Source of the DNA: an uncultured Ruminococcus sp.
GTDB taxonomy: Bacteria > Bacillota > Clostridia > Oscillospirales > Ruminococcaceae
Direction of reading: 5' to 3'
Length of the DNA stretch: 37,277 nt
NCBI GenBank assembly: GCA_937910385.1
Contig: CALEPT010000217.1
Span: 1-37,277 of the forward strand
Shown: piece after piece, positions 23,135 through 31,465 of the stretch
Layout: the number at the start of each line of letters is the position of its first letter
Position numbering within the stretch: position 1 is the first letter of the stretch
Notes under the pieces: generated by a model
What the model was told of the DNA's origin: nothing
Databases searched by the model: none
Seen by the model: only the letters and a program-made list of their open reading frames with translations
Made by a program: the position numbers and the translations under genes

Positions 23135-23193
23135 GCGCGGGCTCCGCGCAAATTCCGATTTATCTTAGTAATGGAACGCCGGAGCGGCGTTCC
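23135..23193 (-). terminator. GC-rich hairpins after valS
   Basis: Two perfect hairpins lie within 60 bases: GCGCGG-GCT-CCGCGC (23135-23149) and GGAACGCC-GGAGC-GGCGTTCC (23173-23193). The second is nine bases after the valS stop. There is no T-tract, so termination is plausible but not certain; the block is unusually GC-rich compared with its surroundings. Confidence 0.45.
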
Positions 23194-23201
23194 CTACAGA
23201 T

Positions 23202-25823
23202 TTATTTCTTGAATGCCTCGATCGACTGCATTATCTTCTCCATTTTCTCCTGTGCCTTGGCGAGCTTAGCCTTTTCAGCCTCGATAAGCTGCGCGGGAGC
23301 TTTCGCGATAAAGCCCTGATTGCTGAGCTTTCCGCTGAGGAAGTCGATGTCCTTCTGAACCTTTGCGCGCTCCTTGTCAAGACGCGCGAGCTCCTTTTCC
23401 TTGTCAACGAGCTCGTCAAGCGGAATGAATATACGTGCGGAGTCCGTTACAGCGTTCGCGCAGTTGTCGTGCTCGAAGCTGCTGCCCGTCTCAATGCTCG
23501 AAGCAGAGGCAAGCTTCTCGAAGAATATTCCGCACGAATCGAAAAGCTCCGGCTCGGCAGTCTCGATGAAGAGCTTTGCCTTTACCGACGGCGGCACGTT
23601 CATCTCTGTGCGCACATTGCGGACTGCCTTTATCGCAGAGATTATTTTCTCAAAATCGCGCTCCTCTGCGGAGTAGTCGATAGTCTCGTCATAGGTCGGG
23701 TAGGTCTCAAGTATCAGCATTGACCTGCCGTCCGTAAGCACCTGCCATATCTCCTCTGTGATGAACGGCATGAACGGGTGCAGGAGCTTGAGCATTCCCT
23801 GCATCGCCCATACAAGAACTGCCTGAGCCTTTGCCATAGTCTCGCCGCCTGCCTGAATGCGCGGCTTTGTGAGCTCGATATACCAGTCGCAGTAAACGTC
23901 CCAGATGAAGTCGTAAATCTTCTGTGACGCAACTCCCAGCTCGTACTTGTCGAGGTTATCGCCTACCTCCTTGGCAAGCTGGTTGAACTTGTTCACAAGC
24001 CACTTGTCCTCAGCCTCGAGATCTGCGGGAAGTCCCTTGAACTCAAAGCCGTCGGGGAGATTCATCATGATGAAGCGCGAGGCGTTCCAGAGCTTATTTG
24101 CGAAGTTGCGCGCCGCCTTGACCTTTTCGTCGATGTAGCGCATATCGTTTCCGGGGGAGTTGCCTGTCGCGAGCATGAAGCGAAGCGCGTCCGCACCGTA
24201 CTCATTAATGACTTCAAGAGGGTCTATACCGTTGCCGAGCGACTTGGACATCTTGCGTCCCTGTGCGTCGCGGACAAGTCCGTGGATAAGAACGGTGTCA
24301 AACGGCACCTTGCCCATATTTTCCAGTCCGCTGAACATCATTCTTATTACCCAGAAGAAGATAATGTCGTATCCCGTAACGAGAGTATTAGTCGGGTAGA
24401 AATAGTCGAGGTCCTCGGTCTTGTCAGGGAATCCCAGTGTTGAGAACGGCCAGAGTGCCGAGCTGAACCATGTATCAAGGGTGTCCGGATCCTGTCTCAT
24501 AAGCTTGCCGCACTTTGGACAATTGCAGGAATCCTCCTTTGTAACAGTCATCTCGCCGCACTCATCGCAATAGAATGCAGGTATCTGATGTCCCCACCAT
24601 ATCTGACGGGAAATGCACCAGTCCTTGATATTTTCGAGCCAGTGGAAGTATATCTTGTCAAAGCGTTCGGGGACGAACTTTGTATCACCGTTCCTTACCG
24701 CGTCGATAGCGGGCTGAGCGAGGGGCTTCATCTTCACGAACCACTGTGTCGAAACCTTCGGCTCAACAGTAGTTCCGCAGCGATAGCACGTTCCGACATT
24801 ATGGCTGTATTCCTCTATCTTCACGAGAGCGCCCTCTGCCTCTAAGTCCTCAACAATAGCCCTTCTTGCCTCGTATCTGTCCATTCCCGCGTACTTCGGG
24901 TAGTCATCAACGATAGTCGCGTCGTCGTTCATTACATTTATAATGGGGAGGTTGTGGCGCAGACCGACCTCGAAGTCATTCGGATCGTGTGCGGGAGTTA
25001 TCTTAACAACGCCCGTACCGAAGTCCATTTCAACGTAGTCGTCCGCAACAATGGGTATCTCGCGGTGGACGAGCGGCAGGATAACGGTCTTGCCAACGAG
25101 ATCTGCGTAGCGCTCGTCCTTGGGATTTACAGCAACCGCGGTATCGCCGAGAAGCGTTTCCGGACGTGTTGTTGCAAGCTCAAGATAGCCGTCAGAGTCC
25201 TTTATCTTATAGCGCAGATGCCAGAAATGCCCTGCCTGATCCTCGTATGTTACCTCAGCGTCGGAGAGCGATGTGCGGCATTTCGGACACCAGTTGATGA
25301 TACGCTCGCCACGGTAAATGAGTCCCTTTTCATAGTACTTTACGAAAACCTCCTTGACCGCCTTTGAACAGCCCTCGTCCATTGTGAAGCGTTCGCGCGA
25401 CCAGTCGCAGGACGAGCCGAGCTTTTTCAGCTGCTCAACGATACGTCCGCCGTACTGTCTCTTCCACTCCCATGCACGCTCCATAAAGCCGTCACGTCCG
25501 AGATCCTCCTTGGTGACGCCCTCCTTGCGCATTGCCTCAACGATCTTAGCCTCGGTCGCAATAGCAGCATGATCGGTGCCGGGCAGCCAGAGTGCGGAAT
25601 ATCCGCTCATTCGCTTGTAGCGGATAAGAATATCCTGCAATGTCTCGTCGAGAGCGTGACCCATGTGGAGCTGTCCCGTGATATTCGGAGGAGGGATAAC
25701 GATAGTGTATGGGGTCTTTTTCGGGTCAACCTCCGCACGGAAGCAGCCCTTGTCATTCCATTCTGCATAGATCCTGTCCTCGAATGACTTGGGGTCGTAT
25801 GCTTTTGCTAATTCCTTTGCCAT
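23202..25823 (-). CDS. valS: Valyl-tRNA synthetase
   Basis: This 873-residue class I enzyme charges tRNA-Val and edits mischarged threonine. HIGH is PPPNITGQLHMGHAL (44-58) and KMSKS is GRKMSKSLGNG (about 516-526). The editing domain contains TTRPETLLGDTAVAVNP. Two zinc-type CxxC pairs (CDECGE and CPKCGK) lie near 420-440, and the C-terminal coiled coil (LDKERAKVQKDIDFLSGKLSN) is complete. Start ATG 25823 has AAAAGGAG upstream. It is monocistronic and controlled by the T-box leader upstream. Confidence 0.97.
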   Translation of the reverse strand: MAKELAKAYDPKSFEDRIYAEWNDKGCFRAEVDPKKTPYTIVIPPPNITGQLHMGHALDETLQDILIRYKRMSGYSALWLPGTDHAAIATEAKIVEAMRKEGVTKEDLGRDGFMERAWEWKRQYGGRIVEQLKKLGSSCDWSRERFTMDEGCSKAVKEVFVKYYEKGLIYRGERIINWCPKCRTSLSDAEVTYEDQAGHFWHLRYKIKDSDGYLELATTRPETLLGDTAVAVNPKDERYADLVGKTVILPLVHREIPIVADDYVEMDFGTGVVKITPAHDPNDFEVGLRHNLPIINVMNDDATIVDDYPKYAGMDRYEARRAIVEDLEAEGALVKIEEYSHNVGTCYRCGTTVEPKVSTQWFVKMKPLAQPAIDAVRNGDTKFVPERFDKIYFHWLENIKDWCISRQIWWGHQIPAFYCDECGEMTVTKEDSCNCPKCGKLMRQDPDTLDTWFSSALWPFSTLGFPDKTEDLDYFYPTNTLVTGYDIIFFWVIRMMFSGLENMGKVPFDTVLIHGLVRDAQGRKMSKSLGNGIDPLEVINEYGADALRFMLATGNSPGNDMRYIDEKVKAARNFANKLWNASRFIMMNLPDGFEFKGLPADLEAEDKWLVNKFNQLAKEVGDNLDKYELGVASQKIYDFIWDVYCDWYIELTKPRIQAGGETMAKAQAVLVWAMQGMLKLLHPFMPFITEEIWQVLTDGRSMLILETYPTYDETIDYSAEERDFEKIISAIKAVRNVRTEMNVPPSVKAKLFIETAEPELFDSCGIFFEKLASASSIETGSSFEHDNCANAVTDSARIFIPLDELVDKEKELARLDKERAKVQKDIDFLSGKLSNQGFIAKAPAQLIEAEKAKLAKAQEKMEKIMQSIEAFKK

Positions 25824-25898
25824 TTAGATGATACTCCTTTTAAAATTATAGTTTTTCTTCTGACATAACACGAGCGAAGCGGTGATTTTTCCCGTAGA

Positions 25899-25945
25899 AG
25901 TTAGAGGTTAGAGTCCTAACCTCTAACTCTATTTCTAACCTCTAA
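25899..25945. repeat. Perfect inverted repeat with third copy in the valS leader
   Basis: AGTTAGAGGTTAG (25899-25911) pairs perfectly over 13 bases with CTAACCTCTAACT (25916-25928), loop AGTC; CTAACCTCTAA is repeated at 25935-25945. It lies between the T-box terminator and the valS ribosome site, so it is present only in read-through mRNA. Confidence 0.8.
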
Positions 25946-25949
25946 TAAA

Positions 25950-26215
25950 AAAATTCGCCCGAACCTTTAAAGGTCAGGGCGAACTGAATGTCCGTGTTAC
26001 CACCTGAATTCGGATACAAATATCCGCACTCTGCGAGGTCGCGAAACCTCCTCCCCTGTAACGTGAGGAACACGTTCTGCACTACACAGGTCACCCCTTC
26101 GCGCAGACAGCTCCGAAACTACTTCCGCACACTCCTCATACCGCCTTGCACCAAACGGCGGCTCTCTGTGAATCGTAATGTGCACGTACTCCTTTTCTTC
26201 TCTGCCTTTGGAATA
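25950..26215 (-). promoter_or_regulatory. T-box riboswitch (valS leader)
   Basis: The minus strand contains the T-box core AGGTGGTAACACGG (25993-26006), close to the consensus AGGGTGGNACCGCG. It is followed by a terminator, TTCGCCC-TGACC-TTTAAA-GGTTC-GGGCGAA with seven T (about 25951-25984). Uncharged tRNA-Val should stabilise the antiterminator and allow valS transcription. A GGAAGTAG stretch in the upstream stem region (GTA at 26120-26122) is a candidate valine specifier codon. The exact Stem I fold was not worked out. Confidence 0.85.
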
Positions 26216-26222
26216 TGCTACT

Positions 26223-26251
26223 ATTATACACGATTTGCACAAGGTTGTCAA
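26223..26251 (-). promoter_or_regulatory. valS T-box promoter
   Basis: A consensus minus-strand promoter: TTGACA (26246-26251), 17 bases, TATAAT (26223-26228). Transcription should start near 26216 and enter the T-box leader. Confidence 0.9.
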
Positions 26252-26261
26252 GGGTTATTTG

Positions 26262-26306
26262 CCGCATCTGTCATCTTTTCATATTTACCGCATCTGTCAT
26301 CTTTTC
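26262..26306. repeat. Two direct copies of a 19-base sequence
   Basis: CCGCATCTGTCATCTTTTC occurs at 26262-26280 and 26288-26306, exactly alike, with a 7-base spacer. It lies upstream of the valS promoter and after the dockerin gene stop. It may be a binding site pair or a slipped duplication. Confidence 0.75.
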
Positions 26307-26333
26307 TATTACTATGCCGCTGATTCCCGTCAC

Positions 26334-27881
26334 TCATTGTATAAGAAGCACACGAAGTCTGACTGTATCTAAGCTGTTTGTTATTCCGTCATAGTTGAGA
26401 TCGGAAAGAGGATAGTCATCTGCGTTTAGCACCGCAGTGCCGAGCACATATCTTTGCAGCATTACAAGGTCAGAGATATTTACGTCTCCGTCCGTGTTCA
26501 CGTCGCCTGAACTGTATTCACACACAGGCAAAGTGCTGCTCTGGAAGCTATGCATTGACGAGGGTACATACACAGACCAATCCGCATGGGGAGCTCCGGC
26601 ATTTTCAAGCTCGGAATCCGATTTCAGAAACCATTTATGCGAGATAATATCCCCATCGTCCCACGTTGCGTCAACATGAAAATAATGTCCGCCGAGCTTT
26701 ACTATATTCCATGCATGAGTGGGCGAATGCACATATTGCGTCTCTATGCCTGCTGCATTATAAATCAGATTGCAAGCCCGCGCGTAACCCTCACAGACAG
26801 TCGTATCATTCAGAAAAATAGAAGCATCGTTGTGATTCTTTGGCGCATTCCCCGCACCGCTGCAGTCATATGCCGTGTGCTCGCACACCCAGTCGTGCAG
26901 AACCTTCAGCTTTTCCATATCGCTCATATCGTCGGTGATATTCTCGCGGACTATCCTATCGACCTGTGCCTGAACATATGCATTGACAAATCCTACGTCG
27001 TCCGCAGCATTGAAGCTTGCGAAAACAAAATCACGCAGCTCGGGCACGAGGTCGCCTGTCTCTGCGTCAAACACGGGTGTTGAATTGATATACATCAGCT
27101 CCGTACAGCCGTTAAAGGCATTACCGTTTATGTTGACGGAAGTATCATAGTTCACATTTTTCAATGAAGTACAATCCATAAATGCATTGTCGCCGAGCTC
27201 GCTGCCGCTGCCGGCGGTCACTGTCTCAAGCGAAGTGCAGAATCTGAAAGCGTTCGAGCTGACGGAGGTATTGCTGCCGATATCCAGCCCTTCAAGAGCC
27301 TGGCAGTTCTGAAACGCAAAGCTTTGAACAGTGGTATTATCGGGCAAAACAACTTCTTTCAGTCCGCTGCCATTAAATGCGTATTGACTTATCTTCAATC
27401 CCGTGCAGCCCTCGGAAAAGCTTATGCTCTCCAATTCGGTGCAGCCGTCAAAGGAGTTTTCACGTATATATTCTATATTTTCGTGGATATAAATGCTTCG
27501 CAGACGTTCGCAGTTAAGAAAGGTCTCTTTCGGCACTATAGACAGACTGAGCGGGATATTCGCCGCAGTAACAGAGGAGTTCTTAAACACGCCGTTCCCC
27601 ATTCCGTCAATATTGTCGGGCAGCGTTACATCATCTATTACCTGATTGTCTTTGAAAGCAGCAGCACATATATAGCTTACTCTGTAGCCGTTGAGCTCCT
27701 CGGGAAGAACTACAGAGCCGCCGCTTCCCTTATAGTAGCCTATAGAAACATAGTACTCACCCATAGAACCACCATATATTACGCTCCAATCACTGCTTGC
27801 AGCCGAAGCCGATGTGAGAGGGATCTGTAAAGCAGCACCTGCCGCTAAAATCAGAGATATCGCTTTTTTGATGTATTTCAT
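26334..27881 (-). CDS. Secreted LRR-transglutaminase-dockerin protein
   Basis: This 515-residue protein starts with a signal peptide (MKYIKKAISLILAAGAALQI, cleavage near ASA-AS at 27-29). Residues 36-265 are BspA-type leucine-rich repeats (repeated AF-x-NC-x-L-E/K-x-I/V). Residues 305-420 are a transglutaminase-like domain with Cys363 (TVCEGYA), His389 (THAWN) and Asp404 (HVDATWDD) as the expected triad. Residues 459-515 are a type I dockerin with two calcium loops (DVNTDGDVNISDL and DLNYDGITNSLD). It should be exported and docked on a cohesin scaffold or the cell surface. I choose ATG 27881, with AAAGGAG eight bases upstream. Confidence 0.92.
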   Translation of the reverse strand: MKYIKKAISLILAAGAALQIPLTSASAASSDWSVIYGGSMGEYYVSIGYYKGSGGSVVLPEELNGYRVSYICAAAFKDNQVIDDVTLPDNIDGMGNGVFKNSSVTAANIPLSLSIVPKETFLNCERLRSIYIHENIEYIRENSFDGCTELESISFSEGCTGLKISQYAFNGSGLKEVVLPDNTTVQSFAFQNCQALEGLDIGSNTSVSSNAFRFCTSLETVTAGSGSELGDNAFMDCTSLKNVNYDTSVNINGNAFNGCTELMYINSTPVFDAETGDLVPELRDFVFASFNAADDVGFVNAYVQAQVDRIVRENITDDMSDMEKLKVLHDWVCEHTAYDCSGAGNAPKNHNDASIFLNDTTVCEGYARACNLIYNAAGIETQYVHSPTHAWNIVKLGGHYFHVDATWDDGDIISHKWFLKSDSELENAGAPHADWSVYVPSSMHSFQSSTLPVCEYSSGDVNTDGDVNISDLVMLQRYVLGTAVLNADDYPLSDLNYDGITNSLDTVRLRVLLIQ

Positions 27882-28005
27882 TGCGTCCACTCCTTTCGCC
27901 GGGGCTTTCCCTTATTGCATTACGGCATTATTTATAACTTCTAATCTAACTTGTGGAAAATCGGTTAAAAAATTGATTTCCATGTATAAAAGTCCGCTCT
28001 CCGCT

Positions 28006-28461
28006 TTATTCCAAACTAACTATAAGGACGATTATGCCGACAATAATAAGAACTGCACCTACGCCAGCAAGCGCAGGAGAATTCTTTTTGGTGTTCTTCA
28101 TTTGCATGGATTCCTCTATACTCTCTATTCTGAACACCTTCGGGTGCTTGGGATTGACCTGTACCATAATTGTATCGCCGACCTCTATGTCAACTGCGGT
28201 ATCAATTACATGAGTGTAGTAATGCCCACGGACCGATACCCCGTTTATGCGGTATTCAGCCTCGGGACAGACCAGCATATTATAAGGACGTGAGGTCATG
28301 GGCTTCAAAGCCGTTATCCTCGCCTCACATTCCTCCGGCTCACCGCTGAACACTCTGCCGTAATACCAAACCACAAATGCCAATGCGCCAAAAATTACTC
28401 CAACTAATACCAATGCATAACCAACCGCCATAATAACTCCTTTATCTGAAAAGGCGGACAT
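28006..28461 (-). CDS. DUF3592-like membrane protein
   Basis: This 151-residue protein has an N-terminal span (about 8-34), an extracytoplasmic domain with EYRINGVSVRGHYYTHV and VQVNPKHPKVFRI, and a C-terminal span (about 128-148). It is similar in plan to the DUF3592 protein at 20543. Function is unknown. I choose ATG 28461 because AAAGGAGG lies five bases upstream; an ATG at 28488 would overlap the stop of the phosphorylase gene but has no ribosome site. It follows that gene closely and shares its transcript. Confidence 0.72.
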   Translation of the reverse strand: MSAFSDKGVIMAVGYALVLVGVIFGALAFVVWYYGRVFSGEPEECEARITALKPMTSRPYNMLVCPEAEYRINGVSVRGHYYTHVIDTAVDIEVGDTIMVQVNPKHPKVFRIESIEESMQMKNTKKNSPALAGVGAVLIIVGIIVLIVSLE

Positions 28462-28484
28462 AAAGTCCTCCTTTTCCAATTTGA

Positions 28485-30941
28485 TCATCCAAGAATTATC
28501 TCAACCTCATGAACTCCGCCGTCAGCAACAGGGATAACGTTGCCTTCAACAGCTGTTCCGTCAACAGTCATTGACTTAACGCCCTTGCAAACGTGATCCG
28601 GATTCTTTACAGTGATATTGTATGTAGCTCCGCGGAACTTACGTGTTGCAGTGAAGCCGTCCCACTCGTGAGGAATGGAAGGATCAACCTTCAGGCCGTC
28701 GAAATCAGGCTGTATACCGAGGATATACTGCGAGATAGCTACCATATTCCAAGCGGCAGTACCCGTGAGCCAGCTGTTCTTGCCCTCACCAAAGCGGCTT
28801 GCATCCTTACCTGCGATCATCTGACCGTATACATAGGGCTCTGTCTTATGAAGCTCAGAGATGTCCTCGTTGAATGCAGGAGCTATCTTGCTGTAGTACT
28901 CGAACGCCTTGTCGCCTCTGCCAGCATAAGCTTCGGCACAGATTATCCATGCGTTGTTGTGAGTGAAGATACCCGCATTCTCCTTATATCCGCCGGGATA
29001 TGTAGAGATCTCGCCGTACTGGATATAGTACTTTGTAAAGGCAGGATTGTTCAGAACAAGACCGTATTTCGTATTGAGGTACTTGTCGATAGAGTTGAGC
29101 GTCTTGATATCGGCTCCCTCTTCCTTGCCTATCTCTGACATAACTGCGAAGCCCTGAGGCTCGATGAATATCTTGCCCTCTTCGCATTCCTTCGAGCCCA
29201 TCTTCTCGCCATTTGCATCATAAGCTCTGATGAACCATTCGCCGTCGAATGCAGATTCCATAACGTTTTTCTTCATCTTGTCGATCTCAGCCTGAGCCTT
29301 GTCAGCCTCGTCGTTCTTGCCGAGGTGACGGAGAATGCCGACATAAGCAGGACCCGCATATGTAAACAGTGCAGCTACCATTACAGACTCAGCTACCTTT
29401 GAGTAGCCGCCCTCGGCAGCAAACTTAGGATTGGTGTATGTCTGGAAGCTCTCGCCGGGCTTGTCCGAGAAGCACGAGAGGTTGATACAGTCGTTCCAGT
29501 CGGCACGCATTGCAAGCGGCAGACCGTGGGGGCCGAGATTATTAACAATGTGGTAGAACGAAACGGTAAGGTGATCGAGCATGGTCTGAGCCTTATCCAT
29601 ATCGTTATCGTAAGGAACCATTTCATCGAGGATAGACCAGTCACCGGTCTCCTTGATATAGGAGCCTACAGAGAGGATCATCCACAGCGGATCGTCTGAG
29701 AAATCGCCGCCGATATCGGAATTGCCCTTCTTTGTAAGAGGCTGGTACTGGTGATAACAGCCGCCGTCGGGAAGCTGTGTTGAAGCGAGGTCGATAAGGC
29801 GCTCTCTTGCTCTGTCGGGTATCTGGTGAACGAAGCCGAGGATATCCTGGTTAGAGTCACGGAAGCCCATTCCGCGTCCGATACCGCTCTCAAAATATGA
29901 AGCAGAACGAGAAAGGTTGAAAGTAACCATGCACTGATACTGATTCCAGATATTGACCATGCGGTCTACCTTGTCATCGGGAGTTGCAACATTAAGTATG
30001 CCAAGAAGCTTGTCCCAAGCGTCCTTGAGTTCTGCAAGACCGGCAGCTACCTTTTCAGGAGTGTTATACTTCTCGATCATAGCGAGAGCCTTTTCCTTAT
30101 TGATAGTCTGACCGTCAGCCTCAAATTTCTTGTCCTCAGGGTTCTCAACATATCCGAGAACGAATACAAGGGTCTTGCTTTCGCCTGCTGCAAGAGTTAT
30201 TTCCTTGTAGTGGGAAGCGATCGGCGACCAGCCGTCGGCGAAGGAATTTGTTGCCTTGCCGTCGGTAACAGCCTGAGGATCACCGAAGCCGTTATAGAGA
30301 CCTATGAAGGAATCGCGGTCTGTATCGTAGCCGTCAATGGTATCGTTTACGGTGTAGAAAGCATAATGATCGCGTCTGTCGCGGTACTCGGTCTTGTGGT
30401 AGATAGTCGAGCCGACAACTTCAACACGTCCTGTAGAGAAGTTTCTCTGGAAGTTCGTGCAGTCGTCCTGAGCATCCCACAGGCACCACTCTGCGAAAGA
30501 GAAGAACTTGAATGTCTTAGCTTCGCTTCCCTCGTTCGTGAGAACTACCTGCTGTACCTCACCGTCGTAATTCTGGGGAACAAAGAAGGTCACCTCAGCC
30601 TTGAGGCCGTTCTTTTTACCTGTGATGACTGTATAGCCCATACCGTGACGGCATTCATACGAATCAAGCTCGGTCTTTACAGGTGACCAGCCCGGATTCC
30701 AGATAGTACCGTTTTCGTTGATATAGAAATAACGTCCGCCCATATCTATCGGGACGTTATTATAGCGATAACGTGTTATTCTGCGCAGACGTGCGTCCTT
30801 ATAGAAGCAGTAACCGCCTGCGGTGTTGGAAATGAGTGAGAAAAAGCCCTGATTTCCGAGATAGTTTATCCACGGATAGGGAGTCTTAGGGGAATTGATG
30901 ACATATTCCTTATTAGCGTCGTCAAAGTAACCGAACTTCAT
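28485..30941 (-). CDS. cbp: Cellobiose phosphorylase (GH94)
   Basis: This 818-residue intracellular enzyme splits cellobiose with phosphate to glucose 1-phosphate and glucose. It starts MKFGYFDDANKEYVINSP, and the N-terminal beta-sandwich contains WINYLGNQGFFSLISNTAGGY. The (alpha/alpha)6 domain contains GIGRGMGFRDSNQDILGFVHQIP and the active-site ADWNDC (about 480-485). Length matches known cellobiose phosphorylases (about 810). AAAGGAG precedes the ATG at 30941; an upstream frame to 30986 runs through the ribosome site. The gene has its own promoter and no obvious transporter beside it. It saves ATP during growth on cellulose. Confidence 0.94.
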   Translation of the reverse strand: MKFGYFDDANKEYVINSPKTPYPWINYLGNQGFFSLISNTAGGYCFYKDARLRRITRYRYNNVPIDMGGRYFYINENGTIWNPGWSPVKTELDSYECRHGMGYTVITGKKNGLKAEVTFFVPQNYDGEVQQVVLTNEGSEAKTFKFFSFAEWCLWDAQDDCTNFQRNFSTGRVEVVGSTIYHKTEYRDRRDHYAFYTVNDTIDGYDTDRDSFIGLYNGFGDPQAVTDGKATNSFADGWSPIASHYKEITLAAGESKTLVFVLGYVENPEDKKFEADGQTINKEKALAMIEKYNTPEKVAAGLAELKDAWDKLLGILNVATPDDKVDRMVNIWNQYQCMVTFNLSRSASYFESGIGRGMGFRDSNQDILGFVHQIPDRARERLIDLASTQLPDGGCYHQYQPLTKKGNSDIGGDFSDDPLWMILSVGSYIKETGDWSILDEMVPYDNDMDKAQTMLDHLTVSFYHIVNNLGPHGLPLAMRADWNDCINLSCFSDKPGESFQTYTNPKFAAEGGYSKVAESVMVAALFTYAGPAYVGILRHLGKNDEADKAQAEIDKMKKNVMESAFDGEWFIRAYDANGEKMGSKECEEGKIFIEPQGFAVMSEIGKEEGADIKTLNSIDKYLNTKYGLVLNNPAFTKYYIQYGEISTYPGGYKENAGIFTHNNAWIICAEAYAGRGDKAFEYYSKIAPAFNEDISELHKTEPYVYGQMIAGKDASRFGEGKNSWLTGTAAWNMVAISQYILGIQPDFDGLKVDPSIPHEWDGFTATRKFRGATYNITVKNPDHVCKGVKSMTVDGTAVEGNVIPVADGGVHEVEIILG

Positions 30942-30998
30942 AATAATTTCTCCTTTGATTTTTACGTTGAATGTAGGTAGATACACTACGTTAGCACT

Positions 30999-31027
30999 AT
31001 TATACCATATTTCCCTGAATATTACAA
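30999..31027 (-). promoter_or_regulatory. Promoter of the cellobiose phosphorylase gene
   Basis: On the minus strand TTGTAA (31022-31027) and TATAAT (30999-31004) are 17 bases apart with an extended TGG before the -10, about 58 bases before the ATG. Confidence 0.72.
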
Positions 31028-31087
31028 TAGCTGGGGCAAAATTTAAAGTGTATTATTTTCAAGCCGAAATTTGTGCAGTTTTACCTA

Positions 31088-31258
31088 TTACTCTTCAAAA
31101 GCGAACAGTTCTTCGGCTGCGGCACTGAATACAGCGGCTATATCCATTGCAAGCTTCAGGAAAGGAACATACTGTCCCTTTTCGAGACGCATCAACACAC
31201 AAGACCGCTAAGCCTGAGCGCTGCGTGTGTAAAACTTTATTTGATCATTTTGTTTCAT
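31088..31258 (-). pseudogene. Decayed XRE-family regulator
   Basis: From ATG 31258 (AGGGTGG upstream) the frame reads MKQNDQIKFYTRSAQA, a TAG, RSCVLM and then RLEKGQYVPFLKLAMDIA plus AVFSAAAEELFAFEE before TAA at 31088-31090. The second part is the well-known C-terminal half of small XRE regulators (usually RQTINRLEKGxYxPSLxLAxxIAxxF). The first helix-turn-helix helices are lost to a deletion and an in-frame stop. Working relatives have about 65 codons; this has 56. It lies between the epimerase and cellobiose phosphorylase genes and may be a relic of their regulator. Confidence 0.75.
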
Positions 31259-31342
31259 ATTGTTCCACCCTTCTATAGTAACATAAACATCACATTTACA
31301 GAGATGTACAAAAAGAAACTCTTCTCCTTGTGAAATGAAACA

Positions 31343-31461
31343 AAAAGCGCACCTTAGTCAGCTTTCCTTAACGGAAAAGGTGAGTTACCGAGCCTATAAC
31401 TATGGGTTCGGTAAAACTTTCCCACGAATCCGCCAGAGGGGGCTCCCCTTAGTGCGCTTTT
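31343..31461 (-). ncRNA. Structured RNA or complex terminator, unassigned
   Basis: A closing stem AAAAGCGCAC (31343-31352) / GTGCGCTTTT (31452-31461) frames 99 bases that fold further on the minus strand. A GGGGAGCCCC hairpin comes first. A long hairpin follows, in which GGGAAAG pairs with CTTTTCC and UUACCGA with UCGGUAA around a CC-CATAGTTATA-GG tip. A tail CTGACTAAG mirrors the early CACTAAG. A run of T follows the closing stem. It lies four bases after the epimerase stop. I do not recognise it as a known riboswitch or ncRNA class. Confidence 0.55.
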
Positions 31462-31465
31462 GAAA

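Noticed and set aside
23042..23160. tRNA-like or rRNA-like GC-rich block
   Set aside because: No cloverleaf, T-loop GTTCGA or CCA context; only simple hairpins.
26262..26306. CRISPR-like array
   Set aside because: Only two direct copies with a 7-base spacer and no cas genes in the window.
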